A stretch of 64,000 bases of DNA from Cyclaneusma minus (GCA_037179335.1 JAKZHN010000009.1:248001-312000); one strand, 5' to 3'; shown: positions 13,301 to 25,857, numbered from the stretch's first letter. A program made the numbers and translations. Notes: a model not told the origin generated them from the sequence alone.

Positions 13301-15611
13301 GGATGGGAAACCTGAGATCGAAGCTCTACTCGAATATTCGGCCGAGCATTGGCCTAGCCATTTCAGAAGCTCTACTATCAGCACCAAGGATTCGATCTTC
13401 AAGCAGATATGCACTCTTTACGATGCCAATCGTCTCCGATTATGGTTCCCCTTTTTCTGGAAATCACAAAGAGAATTTCCGCAGCCAAAAATCATGGGCG
13501 GTCTCATAATCGCATCGTTCAGCGGTCATGAACTTATTCTTCGCCATCTTCTGAGTGACAGCGTCAGGGAGATGCACACAATTGAGTGCAGTGAATATAC
13601 AAAGGCAAAATGCCTCGAATGCAGAGACAGTGGTGGTTGCTTCTCGTCCAGCGATGCTGAGGGATACACAGCATTGATTTGGGCGGCGGAACAGGGTTAT
13701 GAGAATGTGGTGAAGTTACTACTCGCGAATCATGCCGACATCAACGCGGAAGGGAGACTCCAGGGACAGGTGTTCTACAGTAGTGCACTCACCAGAGCTT
13801 CATCAGAAGGACACCAAGCCATAGTGGAGCTTCTACTCGACAACCATGCCGACATCAACGCTCGTGGTCCCTATCCTTCCGATACTGCACTTTGCGCGGC
13901 CTCAGCCGGTGGACATGAAAGCATAGTCAGACTTCTGCTCGATAAACATGCCCATGTCAACAAAGAAGGAAGATTTGGTAGTACTCCGCTCCACTTGGCG
14001 TCAGAAGAAGGATACCAAGACATAGTTGAGCTTTTACTCGAAAATGGTGCCGCTGACACCATCGACTATCTATGCGGAGAAACTCGCTGTACTGCACTTT
14101 GCGCAGCTTCAGCTAAAGGACACGATGGTATAGTTGGGCTTTTACTCGAAAATTATGCCGGCGTCAACGAGTACCTACAAATACCCCGCGAGATTACAAT
14201 TGCGTCCAATACTCCACTCTACGCAGCTTCGATTGAAGGACACGAAAATATAGTCAAGCTTCTCCTCGATCATGGTGCCGATATGAACGTCCTTGTTGAC
14301 TGTAAAGGTCTTCCATGGGAAATGGGTACAGCACTCCAAGCGGCTTCATTCAAAGGACATCAAAATATCGTAAAGCTCTTACTCGACAATGACGCCGATA
14401 TCAACATCGTCGTTATACCTACAAGTATTATCACTGCCCTCCAATCAGCCTCATCTCGAGGACATGAAGACATAGTCAGGTTTTTGCTCAAAAGTCATGC
14501 CGATGTCAACGCTCAAAATCAGTACGGTACTCCACTCCAAGCAGCTTCAGTTACAGGACACGAAGATATCGTTAAGATCCTGCTGGACAATGGTGCCGAC
14601 GCCAACATTTCTGGCAACTACTACAACTTCGCCAGGCATCGATATGGACAAGGTACTGCTTTCGACGCAGCTGCAGAAGAAGGGCACGATAATATAGTCA
14701 AGTTGCTTCTCCACGCGAACGAGAAACGCTCAAAAGGAATCCGAAGGCCGAAGTACAGAAGATACAGTTCACAGTCTAGTAGTTCTAATTCAGTACCAAT
14801 GTGGAAGAGTGGACCTTCCATGCCGTTGGCGCTTCCTGACTCTGGGCCAATGTCAGGATTCTTCGACGACTCAACTTTAATCACATCCCCTCCTCCCGTA
14901 TTCTATGGGTCACAACCGATATACACCGACCATTTAGTCCCAACGCCAAGCTCTACTAGCCTTATACCTTATGCGAGCACCAGCAGAAACAGGCTCGTTG
15001 AGTTTAGTGACGGCTCATCGGATGATACCGTTGTCACTCTTAAGAGTCCCGAGTATATCTCTGAAAACCCGCGACGGCTGCAGAATTCGGTAGATTACCA
15101 GTCGAGTGATAAATATTCGACGCTGACAGTGAAAGCTGCAAGTTCAAAACGAACTGATACGCCATACACCGAGAAAGATGACTATGTTGAGACTGAGCAA
15201 GGGAGGAAGAAGTATCGTCAGGGGCTCCATGATGAGTCGACTGACGCTGAATCGACTTCACCAGTGAACGCCACAGAGATCGGGAGCACCGATGCGTCCC
15301 GCGACGAGAAAGATGGAGATTCACAAAATCGGCGCGAAATTATGACCGGCGAACGCGAGGAAGGGACAGAAATTGGCCTCAACAGAAATCCTGAGACCCA
15401 GGGGAAGCTGGCGGCTCTTGTGGGCGCTGTCACTTTGATGATGGGATTGGCAACGGCTCATATGCGAAAGTGTCGAACCGTACAAGGTTCAGGATTCTAC
15501 GCGCATAGGGTCGGGATTCACTGGTTGCTATTCGTCTTGAAAAGAAAGGAAATGAAAGGGCGCCACCAAACCTTAATGGCCTGGGACGCTCACAAACGCT
15601 TAGCTAGCTAA
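10371..15611 (+). CDS. PNP-NACHT-ankyrin NLR-type receptor, frame broken in NACHT (probable pseudogene or recent mutation)
   Basis: Fungal STAND/NLR-type protein: N-terminal nucleoside-phosphorylase-like domain, NACHT ATPase, then ankyrin repeats; such proteins are thought to act in non-self recognition. Exons: 10371-11277, 11367-11546, 11746 to about 12168, then about 12168-13186 in another frame, and 13242-15611. Seen in order: PNP fold (VGWICALPETELVAAKAMF, VGIGGGAP, CFEMEAAGLMDSF) with an acidic insert at 10690-10775; Walker A ADPGCGKS; Walker B IICVLDALDEC; ten ankyrin repeats from about 13671 to 14730; then a low-complexity Ser/Thr/Glu-rich tail. At about 12168 the frame is lost: SATAL is followed in another frame by QPHLIKHAMP, and the family's intervening ALCALLHQLF-like stretch is missing. 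An out-of-frame deletion explains this better than an intron. Intron 13187-13241 is of GC-AG type. If translated as it stands, the protein stops at 12176. Confidence 0.85.
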
Positions 15612-15974
15612 TTTGGCTAAACGTGGTGCACGTGCTGCCCGCTATCCCAACAGAAAGTAATATTCCTGATTACTTGGAAACTTCCTCACTGTTTGTAATG
15701 TCTATTACGATTCTAGAACTATTCTCGATTACAAGGATGAAGTGAAGTCGGCCAGGTTGAAGTCAGCCATTCGTCAGATTGCCAAAGGGCGCACTAGGGA
15801 CTGCCACCAGCCCCCATATCAGCCTGGAGCAATTCAACTCCGAGTCTTTCTACCCCAAGCCAACCCATCCCGCCCCGCCGCAAATCATTCAGCTCGAGAA
15901 GCAAAAGTCCCATATCACCCCATCAACTCTCTCATGTACCTTCAAGAATATCCCAAGGATCTTTTCCAGAAAAC
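15612..15974. other. intergenic, no gene seen
   Basis: Contains the presumed 3' UTR of the ankyrin gene and the leader of the decayed hydrolase. I see no feature of its own. Confidence 0.4.
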
Positions 15975-16815
15975 ATGTCCACCAAGCCCGTTCTCATCAT
16001 TACTGGCATCCACGACGGCTGGAACATTCCCGAAAGTTACCTCTCCATTCTCCAAGCTCATTACCGCTCTCGAAAAAGCCGGCTAAGAACTCCACTACAC
16101 CGTCTCCCAACCACAAACCAAGTATGTATCGCTCCACAAATTTCTCAGCCCCTGATTCATAAAACCTAATTCAACGACACCAGGTTCGTCCCCCAAGCGC
16201 CAATCTCTACGCCGAGTTAGCCCTCATCCGCTCCTACGTCTCCAGCATCGTAGTACGCGCTGGACTTATCATCATAGCCACAACGCACTCCCACGGCGAC
16301 CAAGTCAGCACCCCCGCCCTCACCACCCTCAGCCCCTCCAGCCTCCTTACCCAAAACCTTCCCAGCAGCGTCTCAAAACTAGTATATCTAGCAGCATTCG
16401 CCGTCCCCGAAGGCATCTCAATGATGGACACAAAGTCTCCATCATCAAGATCACCTAAACTTAATACCCATCCGTCTTCAACTTTGCCTCGTCTTCAACT
16501 AAGCAGAACAAAGATCCCAAGACGCTGCTCGCCAGTCCCAGCACAACCCCCGAAAACGAAGTTCCTGCGTGCGAGCAATGAGGTGCGCTGAGAAGTGGCA
16601 GGTCTATTTATGAGCCTGTTAGGCATGCTGAGTGACGGGAGATTACTGTTGCCTATGTTTACTGTACGAAGGATACGACTGTGTCTTTGGAGTACCAGAA
16701 GAGCTTTGTTGATGGCACGAGGAAAGATCGGTGTGCGGTGCAGACATTTGGAGATTTCTACAGGACATTGTGCTAATTTGACGGCCACTTCGGACGTCGT
16801 CACGGCCATCAATTA
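15975..16815 (+). pseudogene. Decayed alpha/beta-hydrolase
   Basis: Remnant of a fungal alpha/beta-hydrolase. The N-terminus reads MSTKPVLIITG from 15975. Further pieces appear in shifting frames: LITALEKAG then a stop and ELHYTVSQPQTK near 16050-16120; a central segment with the nucleophile-elbow region (THSHGDQVSTPAL near 16275-16325) and SKLVYLAAFAVPEG near 16370-16415; and a C-terminal segment ITVAYVYCTKDTTVSLEYQ near 16640-16695. At least one in-frame stop and two or more frame changes separate them, and normal introns cannot join them cleanly. The order and spacing match a full-length hydrolase of about 260 residues, so this is one gene broken in place. It lies directly after the NLR-type gene on the same strand. 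Confidence 0.65.
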
Positions 16816-17383
16816 GATTATGGAAGCCTAGTCAGGTGGCCAAGTTCGATCTAGCGATTCCTACGACGGCTGAATTCAAACCGTATTTTTTCCCGAATGA
16901 AAAATAAAAAGGTAAAAACGCTAAAGGGGTATCTACATGCTTCCAAACACCACCCTGCTAGCTCGCCGAGACCTCGACGCACTATATTTTCCATCAACTG
17001 CATGTTGCCCAACCAGCAAGATATCAATTTGAGATGTCCTCGGTGGAACAAAGCAAGCCCTACTATCCTCTCCCAGAAGATGTCCCCGCCTTCCCAATTT
17101 CGAACAGATCTTTTCCTCCATATTTGCTTAAGTTGTCACAGGTGACAGGTAGATAATTGTTGACTCCCCATAGCCAGGGCTTTAGCCCTGGCGCTAGCGC
17201 TAGATCCTGCAGGGCCCTTAAGGTCCTGCAGCCACACACAGAATAGACACTATCGCTCTCTCTATGTGTGATGCTCCCCCCTGCGTGGTGACCAATAATA
17301 ATGCAAGATGCTCAACCACTCAAACAAGCGCCTTAAAAGACCCAACCAGCAGTTCCAAGCGCGAAACACTGCCACAACACCAC
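16816..17383. other. intergenic, holds palindromes
   Basis: No gene seen. The only structure is the palindrome cluster at 17173-17231, described separately, which lies 150-210 bp beyond the stop codon of the kinase gene. Confidence 0.4.
17173..17231. repeat. cluster of three palindromes
   Basis: A 9-bp perfect inverted repeat with a 2-nt gap (GCCAGGGCT / AGCCCTGGC, 17173-17192) runs into a 10-bp palindrome GCGCTAGCGC (17191-17200) and an imperfect 26-bp palindrome around CTTAAG (17206-17231). It may be a remnant of a short inverted-repeat element or a 3'-end structure of the kinase transcript. Confidence 0.6.
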
Positions 17384-20300
17384 TTATCCCATAAAACCCA
17401 GATTAAGACCAGCTGCTCCCTGCAGTGCTCCATGCACTGCTCTCTGCAGCCCACCCGGCGCTCTCGGTCCTCGCGCCCTAGGCTGCGTAGACGACCTCGC
17501 AACTCCACCCGGCCGACGGGTCCCGGGAATCGTCCAACCGCCCCTATTAGGCCTATTACCCCTATTAGGCCTAAGGATTTGAAAAAACCCGCCAATGCCA
17601 CCACGCCTTTGCTGCGCTGGTCCGGGAGGCTGGCCAAGCGGGGTGTGAATGTGACCCGCTACGCCGGCAGCAGGATTGTTTCGTTGTGCAGGTCCGGGAG
17701 GCTGGCCGTGCGGGGTGACATTGCGACCTCCGGTCCCGTCGGGCCCGTCGCCTTGGGGAGGGACTCGCAGGTCCATAGAGGGTCCAGATCCCCAGGCTGC
17801 TCTTTCGATGTCTAGTGCGGCGCGTCCAGGATCTTCAGGTTCATCAACGACAATGGGGACAGGTGGGAACTGGTTGATATCCAGTGAGCCGCTTCCAGGA
17901 ACAGCAGCGGGTGGAGGGGGAGCTGGAGGCCTGTGGAGTTCCATGGAGTCGTTTGCGGGAAAATTAGCGCCAGGAGGTGAGGGTGGTGCGTTCTCGGGAA
18001 TCGGAGGGAGAGGTGGTGCGTGTTGGGGAGCAGGAACGGGAGGCGGTGCATGTTGAGGTTGAGGAGGGGGAGGCGGTGCCTGTTCATCCGCACCGCCGTC
18101 TGCGCCTCTCTCCCTGAGAAACCCGTCAGAATCATAACTTTCCGCATCAGGTTGATCAGGTCCAGGTTGATCAGGTCCATCCGCACCGCCGTCTGCGTCT
18201 CTCTCCCTGAGAAACCCGTTGGAATCATAACTCCCGTCATCAGGATGGTCAGGTCCAGGAAGAGCAACACCGATAGGAATACCAGCAGGAGGTCTACCTG
18301 CCAGAGACCGACTTGGGTGTCTCGAATGCGCCCGAGAAGGCATGACCGGCCCTCTGGGATTTCTGCCCCCTAATCCTCCTCTGACACGACCAACACGCAA
18401 GTCCTGCAAGTCCTCTGCCAGCTCGTAAACACTGGCGTCCAGCAACCTGTCCACCCTTTCTATCAATAAGGCATATATGTTCGGAGCACGCCTGCGCTCC
18501 CTGTACAACTTCTTCAGTTCCTCGCGGCCCGGATGGAGATTCGGCAGCCGTGCAATTTGGTCAAGCACGTGATCGGGCAAGGGGGGATCGCGATACATCA
18601 CGACAATATCGCCGTGCTTGCCTTCCTTCCTTGCAACTGCGCTGTCTAGAGCGAATAGTAGACGTTGCATATGGCGGCGCAATTCGTGGCCTATGAGGCG
18701 GCGTATGTTTCCACCCAGGGCTCGTTGGAGGGCGAGGGAAATGACGGGATCTGGAACGGCTTCTTGGAAAGGTAAAGCATCCTCGCGGGCGCCCCTTCTG
18801 AACCAGCGATCGACTTCGCGGTACATGAATCTCAGAACTTTGAGATTCGAGGCATTGGAGTCGACGAGGCTTCTAAGATTTGGCTCCAGGTCTGGGGTGC
18901 TAGCAGGTGTAGGAGGGTCGTGGTGTAGCTGTCTGACTGCGCGTGAGACCCAGTCGTCCAGATACATTAGTTGTTGCTGTAAAGCTACGCCTGATATCCC
19001 CTGTCCGCCGGCTACCAGACGGTTATAGACCTCTTTGGAGAGTTCAGGGAAAAAGGCAGCGGGACCGGGGCCGTGAGCCGAGTTTAGCCAGTCGTTGCCA
19101 AAGCGCTCTAGTGCCGCTTGGACGCCTTCGTTGTCAAAGTTCTCCTCCACAATCGCTTTGAGATCTGGGGCGAGGTCATCGCCTCGCGCGGCGCTTTGAT
19201 CGAGAGCGAACCTGATAGCGAGTAGTATGGGGGAAAGGAAGTCCAATGACTCGCCCGCAGGGTAGCGACGGAATAATTCATACAGCTGTCTGGGTATACC
19301 ACGATGTCGGCTGTACGACGGTAGTTCGTTGGTCCTGCGCCACGACTCGATGTAGTTCCTTAGAGAAAGGAGGAGCGTGCTATGGTCCGTGTTGGCACCC
19401 ACAATTTTAGTGAGCTTATCCACTACCTCAGTCCCGGATGGGGCCCTTTGCGGTTCTGGAAGCTGGGGTTCGGGAAGTTGGACGACACTCTGATTGCTCC
19501 CGGGCTGCTCTCCTTCGGGCGCCTCGTCCTCGGGAGCATTTTCTGGCAGCAGGTTCCCGCTTGGTGTTCTGTTGAACTTGAATAATCCAAGAGCCGTGGA
19601 GACCCCTTTTTTAATCCTTTTTGCTGCCCGTTGGCGTCGACGCATCTTCCGCACCTTGAGGTGATCTGGGGTCGCTTGCCGCGCCTGGAACCAGGCCTGC
19701 TCATTTGCCTCATACTCCGCTTGCCACTGCTCTTGGAGACGTCGTTCTTCCTCGCGCCGCTCCTGCTCCTCCCTCTCGCGTTGCTCCCGCCGCTCCCGTT
19801 CGCGTCGCTCCCGAAGCTCAAGTCTAAGTTCGTTCTCCATGGCCACTCGCAGATTATCCGCCTCGACTTGATGTGCACGAGTCAACTGCTCACCATAGCT
19901 TGTGTTGCGTTCCACATCACTGTGGACTTCCCGGAGATCCACGGGAACCGCAAGGTCCACAAAAACCTCGTTTTCCATGTCTGTCAACACTCGCTGGATC
20001 ACCCTGACTAATTCCGCCGGTGGGATACGGTGACGCGGTTCTGCCATGAGGCACTCCATGATAAGTCCGCGCAGTGTCATTGAATAAGCGCTTCCAAGCT
20101 CAGCCATTCTGGTGCCAAAGTTCCAGCCCCGCCTAAGCCTTTCCGACCACGGGCAAAATCTGGGGTAGGTGACTAGGCCGGCCTTGATATCTCCTACTAT
20201 GTAGACGTACATCATGAAACCGATTTGACTCGACAGTGTTAGCTGAGAATGGCAAGTCGATATATTGGGCGCACTCACAATATGTTAGAGGCGTCACGAG

Positions 20301-21379
20301 ATAGGTCCTCAGGGTTGAAGGGAACCACCATACCCTCACGATCCGGAGGTGTGACCCACCGTTTAGGCACCATCCTTCCCTCCTAAATGCACCGTGTTTA
20401 GCAGTTACCACGCAAATCGGGAGACCTCTTCTCTCCTCGTATATAGAAGGACGCTCTTACCGGCGGGCAATACCACCTAGTCCCTACCCCACGGCGGTGT
20501 CTCTCCCAGTTAGGGTCCTCACCCGGAGCCGGAAGCCAATCTGCCAAGCCAAAATCGACCATCTGTGATGATGTGTTATACAATCAGTCGTTCATCATGG
20601 GGATATGTTACATACCTTCATAATTGGGAATTCCCTATGGTCACCATTATTGGCTCCCAGCGTATGTTCGTCTCCAACAAGAACTGGGCCCAGCATTAGC
20701 AATGATGCAAGTAGAAAGCAGCGGCATAACTTACTATTTGCGCCCTTGATGTCAAAATGACCTTTACACAACATTAGATATATCTTCATCGATGTGGGCT
20801 GACGAACATACATAAATCGTAGTCCCAAGGCGCTTCAGTTGGATCCTCGGTACCGCTTTTCATTGCCAATGCAGCTTTGGCCAAACACAGGAACATCCGC
20901 CACAACTCCTTCTCACTCCATTTCTTGAACTCTCCATTTTCTTCGATGCCTCGGTTGTTCTCGTAGTCGTCCAGGTCTCCGCCAGGCAGGTACTCCATAT
21001 AAAACCGCTCAACTTCGCCTGTGTCGATCCCTGATTCTACGTCGGCCAGGATATTCGATCCCTGCTCGACAAAAGGTCCGGCGACGATCTGCGTGATATG
21101 CTTGCATTTGTCCTTGAAGTTCCACAGTCTACGAGCCTCATACACAGCGCCGCCCTCTTCGCCATTGAAACCCCTTGTCTGCTTCACCACTAATTTCGTG
21201 TGTGGTGAAAAAGCATTTACTCCCTCCTGACCCCCCACGTATTCGAGTGAACCGGTGATACCGAAACCTCCCTGCCCCAAGGCCTTTATGCCTCTCCAAT
21301 TCGGACCAAGACCTAGTGCCCATTGGTTACTGGACTCGATCCACTCTTGGGCGTTGGAATCTAGGCTAGGCATCGTCAA
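17384..21379 (-). CDS. Serine/threonine protein-kinase-like protein with long coiled-coil and proline-rich tail
   Basis: Predicted protein of about 1237 residues. Exons (minus): 21379-20812, 20761-20735, 20683-20616, 20562-20461, 20382-20279, 20228-17384; all junctions are GT-AG and keep frame. Kinase motifs: glycine loop GQGGFG (residues 35-40), lysine in TKLVVKQ, catalytic loop HFDIKGAN (191-198), DFG (224-226), and PPE as the APE equivalent (254-256, across an intron). The C-lobe ends around LIMECLMAEPRHRIPPAEL. The catalytic residues D, K, N and DFG are intact, so it may be active. The tail holds an Arg/Glu-rich coiled coil, a basic patch (RKMRRRQRAAKRIKKG), a helical middle part and a long Pro/Gly/Asp-rich end with a duplicated segment. 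Exon 2 is only 27 nt. Substrate and pathway are unknown. Fungi carry expanded families of such kinases, often near recognition genes. Confidence 0.8.
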
Positions 21380-22529
21380 CGAGGTTACGTTGGCCTATCT
21401 CTCATGTGGGTGAGCCGTAACAGAACAGAGATATGAAAGATCGCAAGAATTGGTGCCGGATGGTGTGCAACTAGAGACGAGTGATAGCAGGTACTGCTAG
21501 TTGAACAATTTGCAGCAACAAAGAAAAGAAGACTGGAATAGTGCAAGTCCGCTTGCAGAACAGTGGACCAGGATACAATGGGATTGTATGCGTAATTCTG
21601 GAAAGAAAAACGAGGAAATTCATAAACGCAGCCACTCAGGTCGATCCAACTTCCAGCGCAAGGACATCTGATGGTAGTCTCAGTAATGCACGAGATGGAG
21701 AGAAAAAGCAGAGTCCTCCACGAACTTCACGAAGTCCATCGTAATTCCCTTGTATTCAAGAGAAAACGAGGGGAATTATCGCGCGAGGCGGATCCGTGAT
21801 CAGAAATTGGAAATGTGGAATGGGGACTCGGACTCCGGAGACCGCTGAACGAACGCAGCAACGAGAGCGGAGGGAACGCATGGTGACATGAACGAGAGCG
21901 GAGAGAACACAAACCACAGCGTGACAACAGGCCAGGAGGGCGAAGTGCGCAAGCTGCTTCCCGATGCAGAGATGTCCGCTTCCAGTCAGAGATGAGAACG
22001 GATGGCGAAATGATGAGGGACGGAAACAGTAAAGTCGCGGCTGCGAGTTATTCCGACGCCGACACGATCCGAACTCAGACGCCAGCGACACACGAGACAG
22101 AGAAGTTACCAGAGTATTGTCAACCCAACGGGACTACAGGAATGGTTTATAATCGAAAAGTAAGCACTGGAAAAGAACGTCGATTTCGTGGTCCGAGAAT
22201 CGTTTTGCTGTAAGTGGTTGGGAATGAGAGCTTAAGGTGAAGAAGCTTTGACCATTCACTAGCGTGTGGTTGCATCCGGGTTTCCTAAGATGCATTTCAT
22301 CTCTATGACCATCTCAAGCCGAATAATAATAAACAAGTTGTTTCTAATTGCCACAGCCACACACAAGGGGGTGAAGACGTTTCTTGTCCCACTGTATCTT
22401 GCCGTGTCGATTTCGAACTGTGAACAGCCCTCCACATCGAAGTCAGAAGATCCCAATCCAAGGGAAACAGAGCTATTGTTCTACGCTCCAAAGAATTCTC
22501 ACTCCCATCCCATTCCCTCCTCCCCATCT
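21380..22529. other. intergenic between kinase start and Med16 stop
   Basis: Promoter side of the kinase gene and 3' side of Med16. I see no gene, RNA or repeat. Open frames near 22266-22889 on the + strand overlap the Med16 3' end and have no coding character. Confidence 0.4.
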
Positions 22530-25500
22530 TCACAACCCAACCCAATGCCCCGAACAATAACACTTCCTCTGATGCTGCACAATCCAAAAAACCAACAATG
22601 TCGTATTCCCCGCAAACACATCATCCATCACCGCCGCACACCTCACACACCTCCTCCACTTCCCCTCACCCTGCCCAGCCTGCCCAGCCTGCCCCCCATC
22701 CTTCCCCAAATCCATAACAACCTCCACCTTCCGAAAAGCATCCGTCACAACCCTCCCCTTCCCCTTTCCCACCCTCCTATCCCTCAAATCCTCTTCCGAA
22801 TCCCTCACCCCCAGTGCCCCAAAATCATAAAAAAACAACCTATCCGGAGCAATTTCATTCCTTACCCCTTGTATGAACCCTCCCAGTAACTGTCCCACCA
22901 CCGGCGCCAACACATCCGGAATCATGCCCCCGCTCAACATAATCAGCTCGACCACATTCCTCGCCTGCTGCTGAGCTTGCCCATTCCCTTCCTTCGCAAC
23001 GTGAGTTTTCGGATTCGCAGCATACGCAGCTTTCACGCTCGTGCTGATGTTATTCAACAGTACTTCAAACAGGCGTACAGGAAGCGGGCAGGTACCGCAG
23101 ATAGTCGCAATAGCGGTGTATGCTTGAAACACTTCTAGCGAAACCGGATTGTTAGCTGCCATGGCCGGGCCGCCGCGAGCGTGTTCTTGGTATTGCGCGA
23201 TAGTGCGGTGGGAGATGTTTTGCAAGTGCAAGATGCGACGGCAGATGGCGGTGAGGAAGCCGCGAGTTACGGAAGAGAGGACGAGGTGCACGGCGGCGTT
23301 GTTTTCGGACTTCAGACGGGCGTTGAGCGGGCGAAGAGCGGTGCTGGAATTGCCGGATAGGAGGCCGGTGATGTCGAATTGGGACTTGTCTTTCCAGAGG
23401 AAGAGGAGCTCGTCGGTTATCCAGACCATTAGGTCGAGGCCCCATTTTACGGGGCCGGAGAGGTATTTGACTACGGCTGGCAGGTAAGTCGTGTAAGCAA
23501 GCATGCAATGCAAAGGTCGTGGCGGCGGGACGACGTACCAGGATCTTCCAGGGGGGACTTGTGTCCGTCTGAAGATTTGAAATTTGAAGCCATCGTTACA
23601 AGGACGACGACATGGCGGAGCTGGAGTGTGAGCCAGGCAAATTTGCCGCTGAAACTTCGGCGAGAAAATTCGCCGTTGAAGCCAAGAGAGTTTTGGAAGC
23701 CGAGATAGATGTGGATGCCCTGGTTTCGGACTAGGTTGTCGTGATGTGTCTCTTCCGAGTAGTCGGCATTGAACTTGACTACTCTCGAAAGATCAAGCTG
23801 TAAGTCATGGGCAAAATCTATGAGACGTTAGCTGGATCTCGCGTAGAGTGTCTTGGATGGCATGTCTCGAATAGCACATCTCGAAACTCACTGGGTGGCG
23901 CATTTCTAGGCGCAACAGCCAAGACATCTTCGTAGCCCACGTTCATGGTGACGGCTGTACTCCAAGCCATATTAATACCAGCGATGACAGCAGCATAGTT
24001 TGCTGTAACGCTGTTAGCTCCATCCTTTCACTGAAACAAGGGTAGATAACAACCATCTGCACTCGAGGACCCCATCTGTCCCATAAATTCCATTCGCATC
24101 CACTTGACTTGCCCATCATTGTTCGACTGGACAGCAGAGCAGCATGTTGGCGAAAACGCGAATTGCACACCTACAGTCAGTGAGAAAAGTCATATTTCAT
24201 TTTGCTTGGGACAACTCACGTGGCTCCTCCTCCACAAACGAAAAGCCAATCTCGGTGAGATGATTGAACTTCTCCAAGTTGATCTCGTTGTAAGTCTCAG
24301 AAAAAGTTTTCCGATCTCGGTACTCGATACTGCCATCACTATAAGCAAATACCACGACTTTGCTCAGCTTAATAGGTTGTATAGAAACCAAGATTTTGTT
24401 GCTCGTCAACTGCTCTTGTTTCTTCAATATGGAGAAGCTCTGGAACTTGTCAGGAGAAGTATCTGCTAACAACACGCATAGCCGGACTTACATTTGGTCG
24501 AGGTGTACCACTGTTTCTTTTCGAGTTCAACTGCTCGAATGCCGTGTGAACGGTCTGACTGGAGTCTTGCAGCTCCCACCGGTCTATAATAGTCCTTGTC
24601 CGTGTCTCCTGACCAAACTGTGAATTTGAAGACGGCATACTCACCCGAGCCATGACGACCGTAGGCATAGTGTAATGCCCAGGCGTCTGGCCTTCCGGGG
24701 ATGGCAGGAGGAACTCTAGATGTGCGCACCGGTCAAGACCAGATTCGTTTTGCAAGTCATCTGACGAGTCACTATCCGCAGCCCAGCTCGTGGACACCAG
24801 ATGCTTCGGTGTAACATTTACAGACCAGGTCATGGTCTTGTCTGTTGGATTGTTCCATTTGATCCAGACGCGAATAATGCGAATCTGCTTTGAGGCTGTT
24901 GCAAATGCGACGAGGAGGGTTTTGATTTCTTGCTTGTCGTTCACGTTCTTCGGGTTGGCTCGCACGGCAATTGTTTTGTCGGCACAAATGGCCGCGTGAG
25001 TGACAAAGTCATCAGAAGAGATGATGCTCTCAAGTTCCGTGGTCTGATCTTGCCAGGTAGTACCGTTTGTGCTGGTCCAGAAGAGTCTCAATGTACCATT
25101 TGCAGTAACACATAATAATGCTGATTTTGATGGGTTTGGAAAAGTTGGGCCGAAGGAGGGAATGTGAGAAACATGATATTGATATGATTTGCTGCTTGTT
25201 TTGATAGCAGGCCCATGACAGACAAGCTGGACCACGTGATTAGGGATATATATTTTCGTATGGAGGTATAAGGAAGAAGGCACATACCATTCTCTCAGCT
25301 GGATGTTGCACGAGATTCATCCAGTAGACGCCGACCACAGCGTGCAAGTCGTCCACCGTGTCCGTCCGGCAGTCTCTCCTGACGTCCATCTTATTCAGAA
25401 GCAGCGGTGACGAGAGAATAGAGATTCGACCTGCCGAGTCAACAACAGCAAGGTCGACGCCATTCGGGCTCCAGCTAAGATGCTGCAGGCGACTGCCATC

Positions 25501-25857
25501 CGTGGCCGGAGGGAAAGGCTGGAAGACAGTGGGTGGGCTCAACTCCCAGTTCCCATGGTTGGGCCGACATTGGAGAGTTCGAATCTCCAAGCGGCATCCA
25601 TCGGGGGCTATGGAGACTATAGAACCATTCCTTGACCAGGCGATTCCCCTGTATGAAATGAGCATCTTATTCAATCATTCGAGCGACTGTCTAAGAGATA
25701 AGAGTATATCATACTGGCAAGCTCCGGTCTCACGCAACTCATCAATCCGAGCGACCAGTTCCTTGGTTGGTGCGGTCGAGGCTGGTAAGGCCAGGCCTCC
25801 GTCGCCAAACAGATCGTCGATATCGACGTCCATCTCATTGTCCATTATCAGAGGCAT
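22530..25857 (-). CDS. MED16: Mediator complex subunit 16 (Med16/Sin4)
   Basis: Tail-module subunit of Mediator, which links activators to RNA polymerase II in the nucleus. Eight exons give about 972 residues: 25857-25715, 25648-25288, 25226-24492, 24445-24220, 24170-24054, 24002-23892, 23817-23539, 23476-22530; all junctions keep frame. The N-terminus has the family's acidic start (MDNEMDVDIDDLFGD). Beta-propeller-like repeats follow (GIAWSRNGSIVSIAPDG, LQHLSWSPNGVDLAVVDSAG, GTLRLFW, ATASKQIRIIRVWIKW, QETRTRTIIDRWEL). A helical C-terminal half ends in a cysteine-rich stretch (RCVRCAAVMDDV, then CYCSGHW). The first Met (25857) or the fifth residue Met (25845) could be the start. The gene is head-to-head with the sirtuin gene, 1.3 kb apart. 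Length and architecture fit the family. Confidence 0.9.

Noticed and set aside
22266..22889. 207-codon + strand frame rich in His/Pro/Leu
   Set aside because: Largely antisense to the Med16 last exon; composition is a shadow of that gene.
23152..23508. Frames with high Arg/Pro content opposite and beside Med16
   Set aside because: Shadows of the Med16 coding exon in other frames.
24600..24680. Possible 25-nt intron in Med16 (GTGAGTATG...ACAG)
   Set aside because: Too short to be spliced, and the open frame continues through it.
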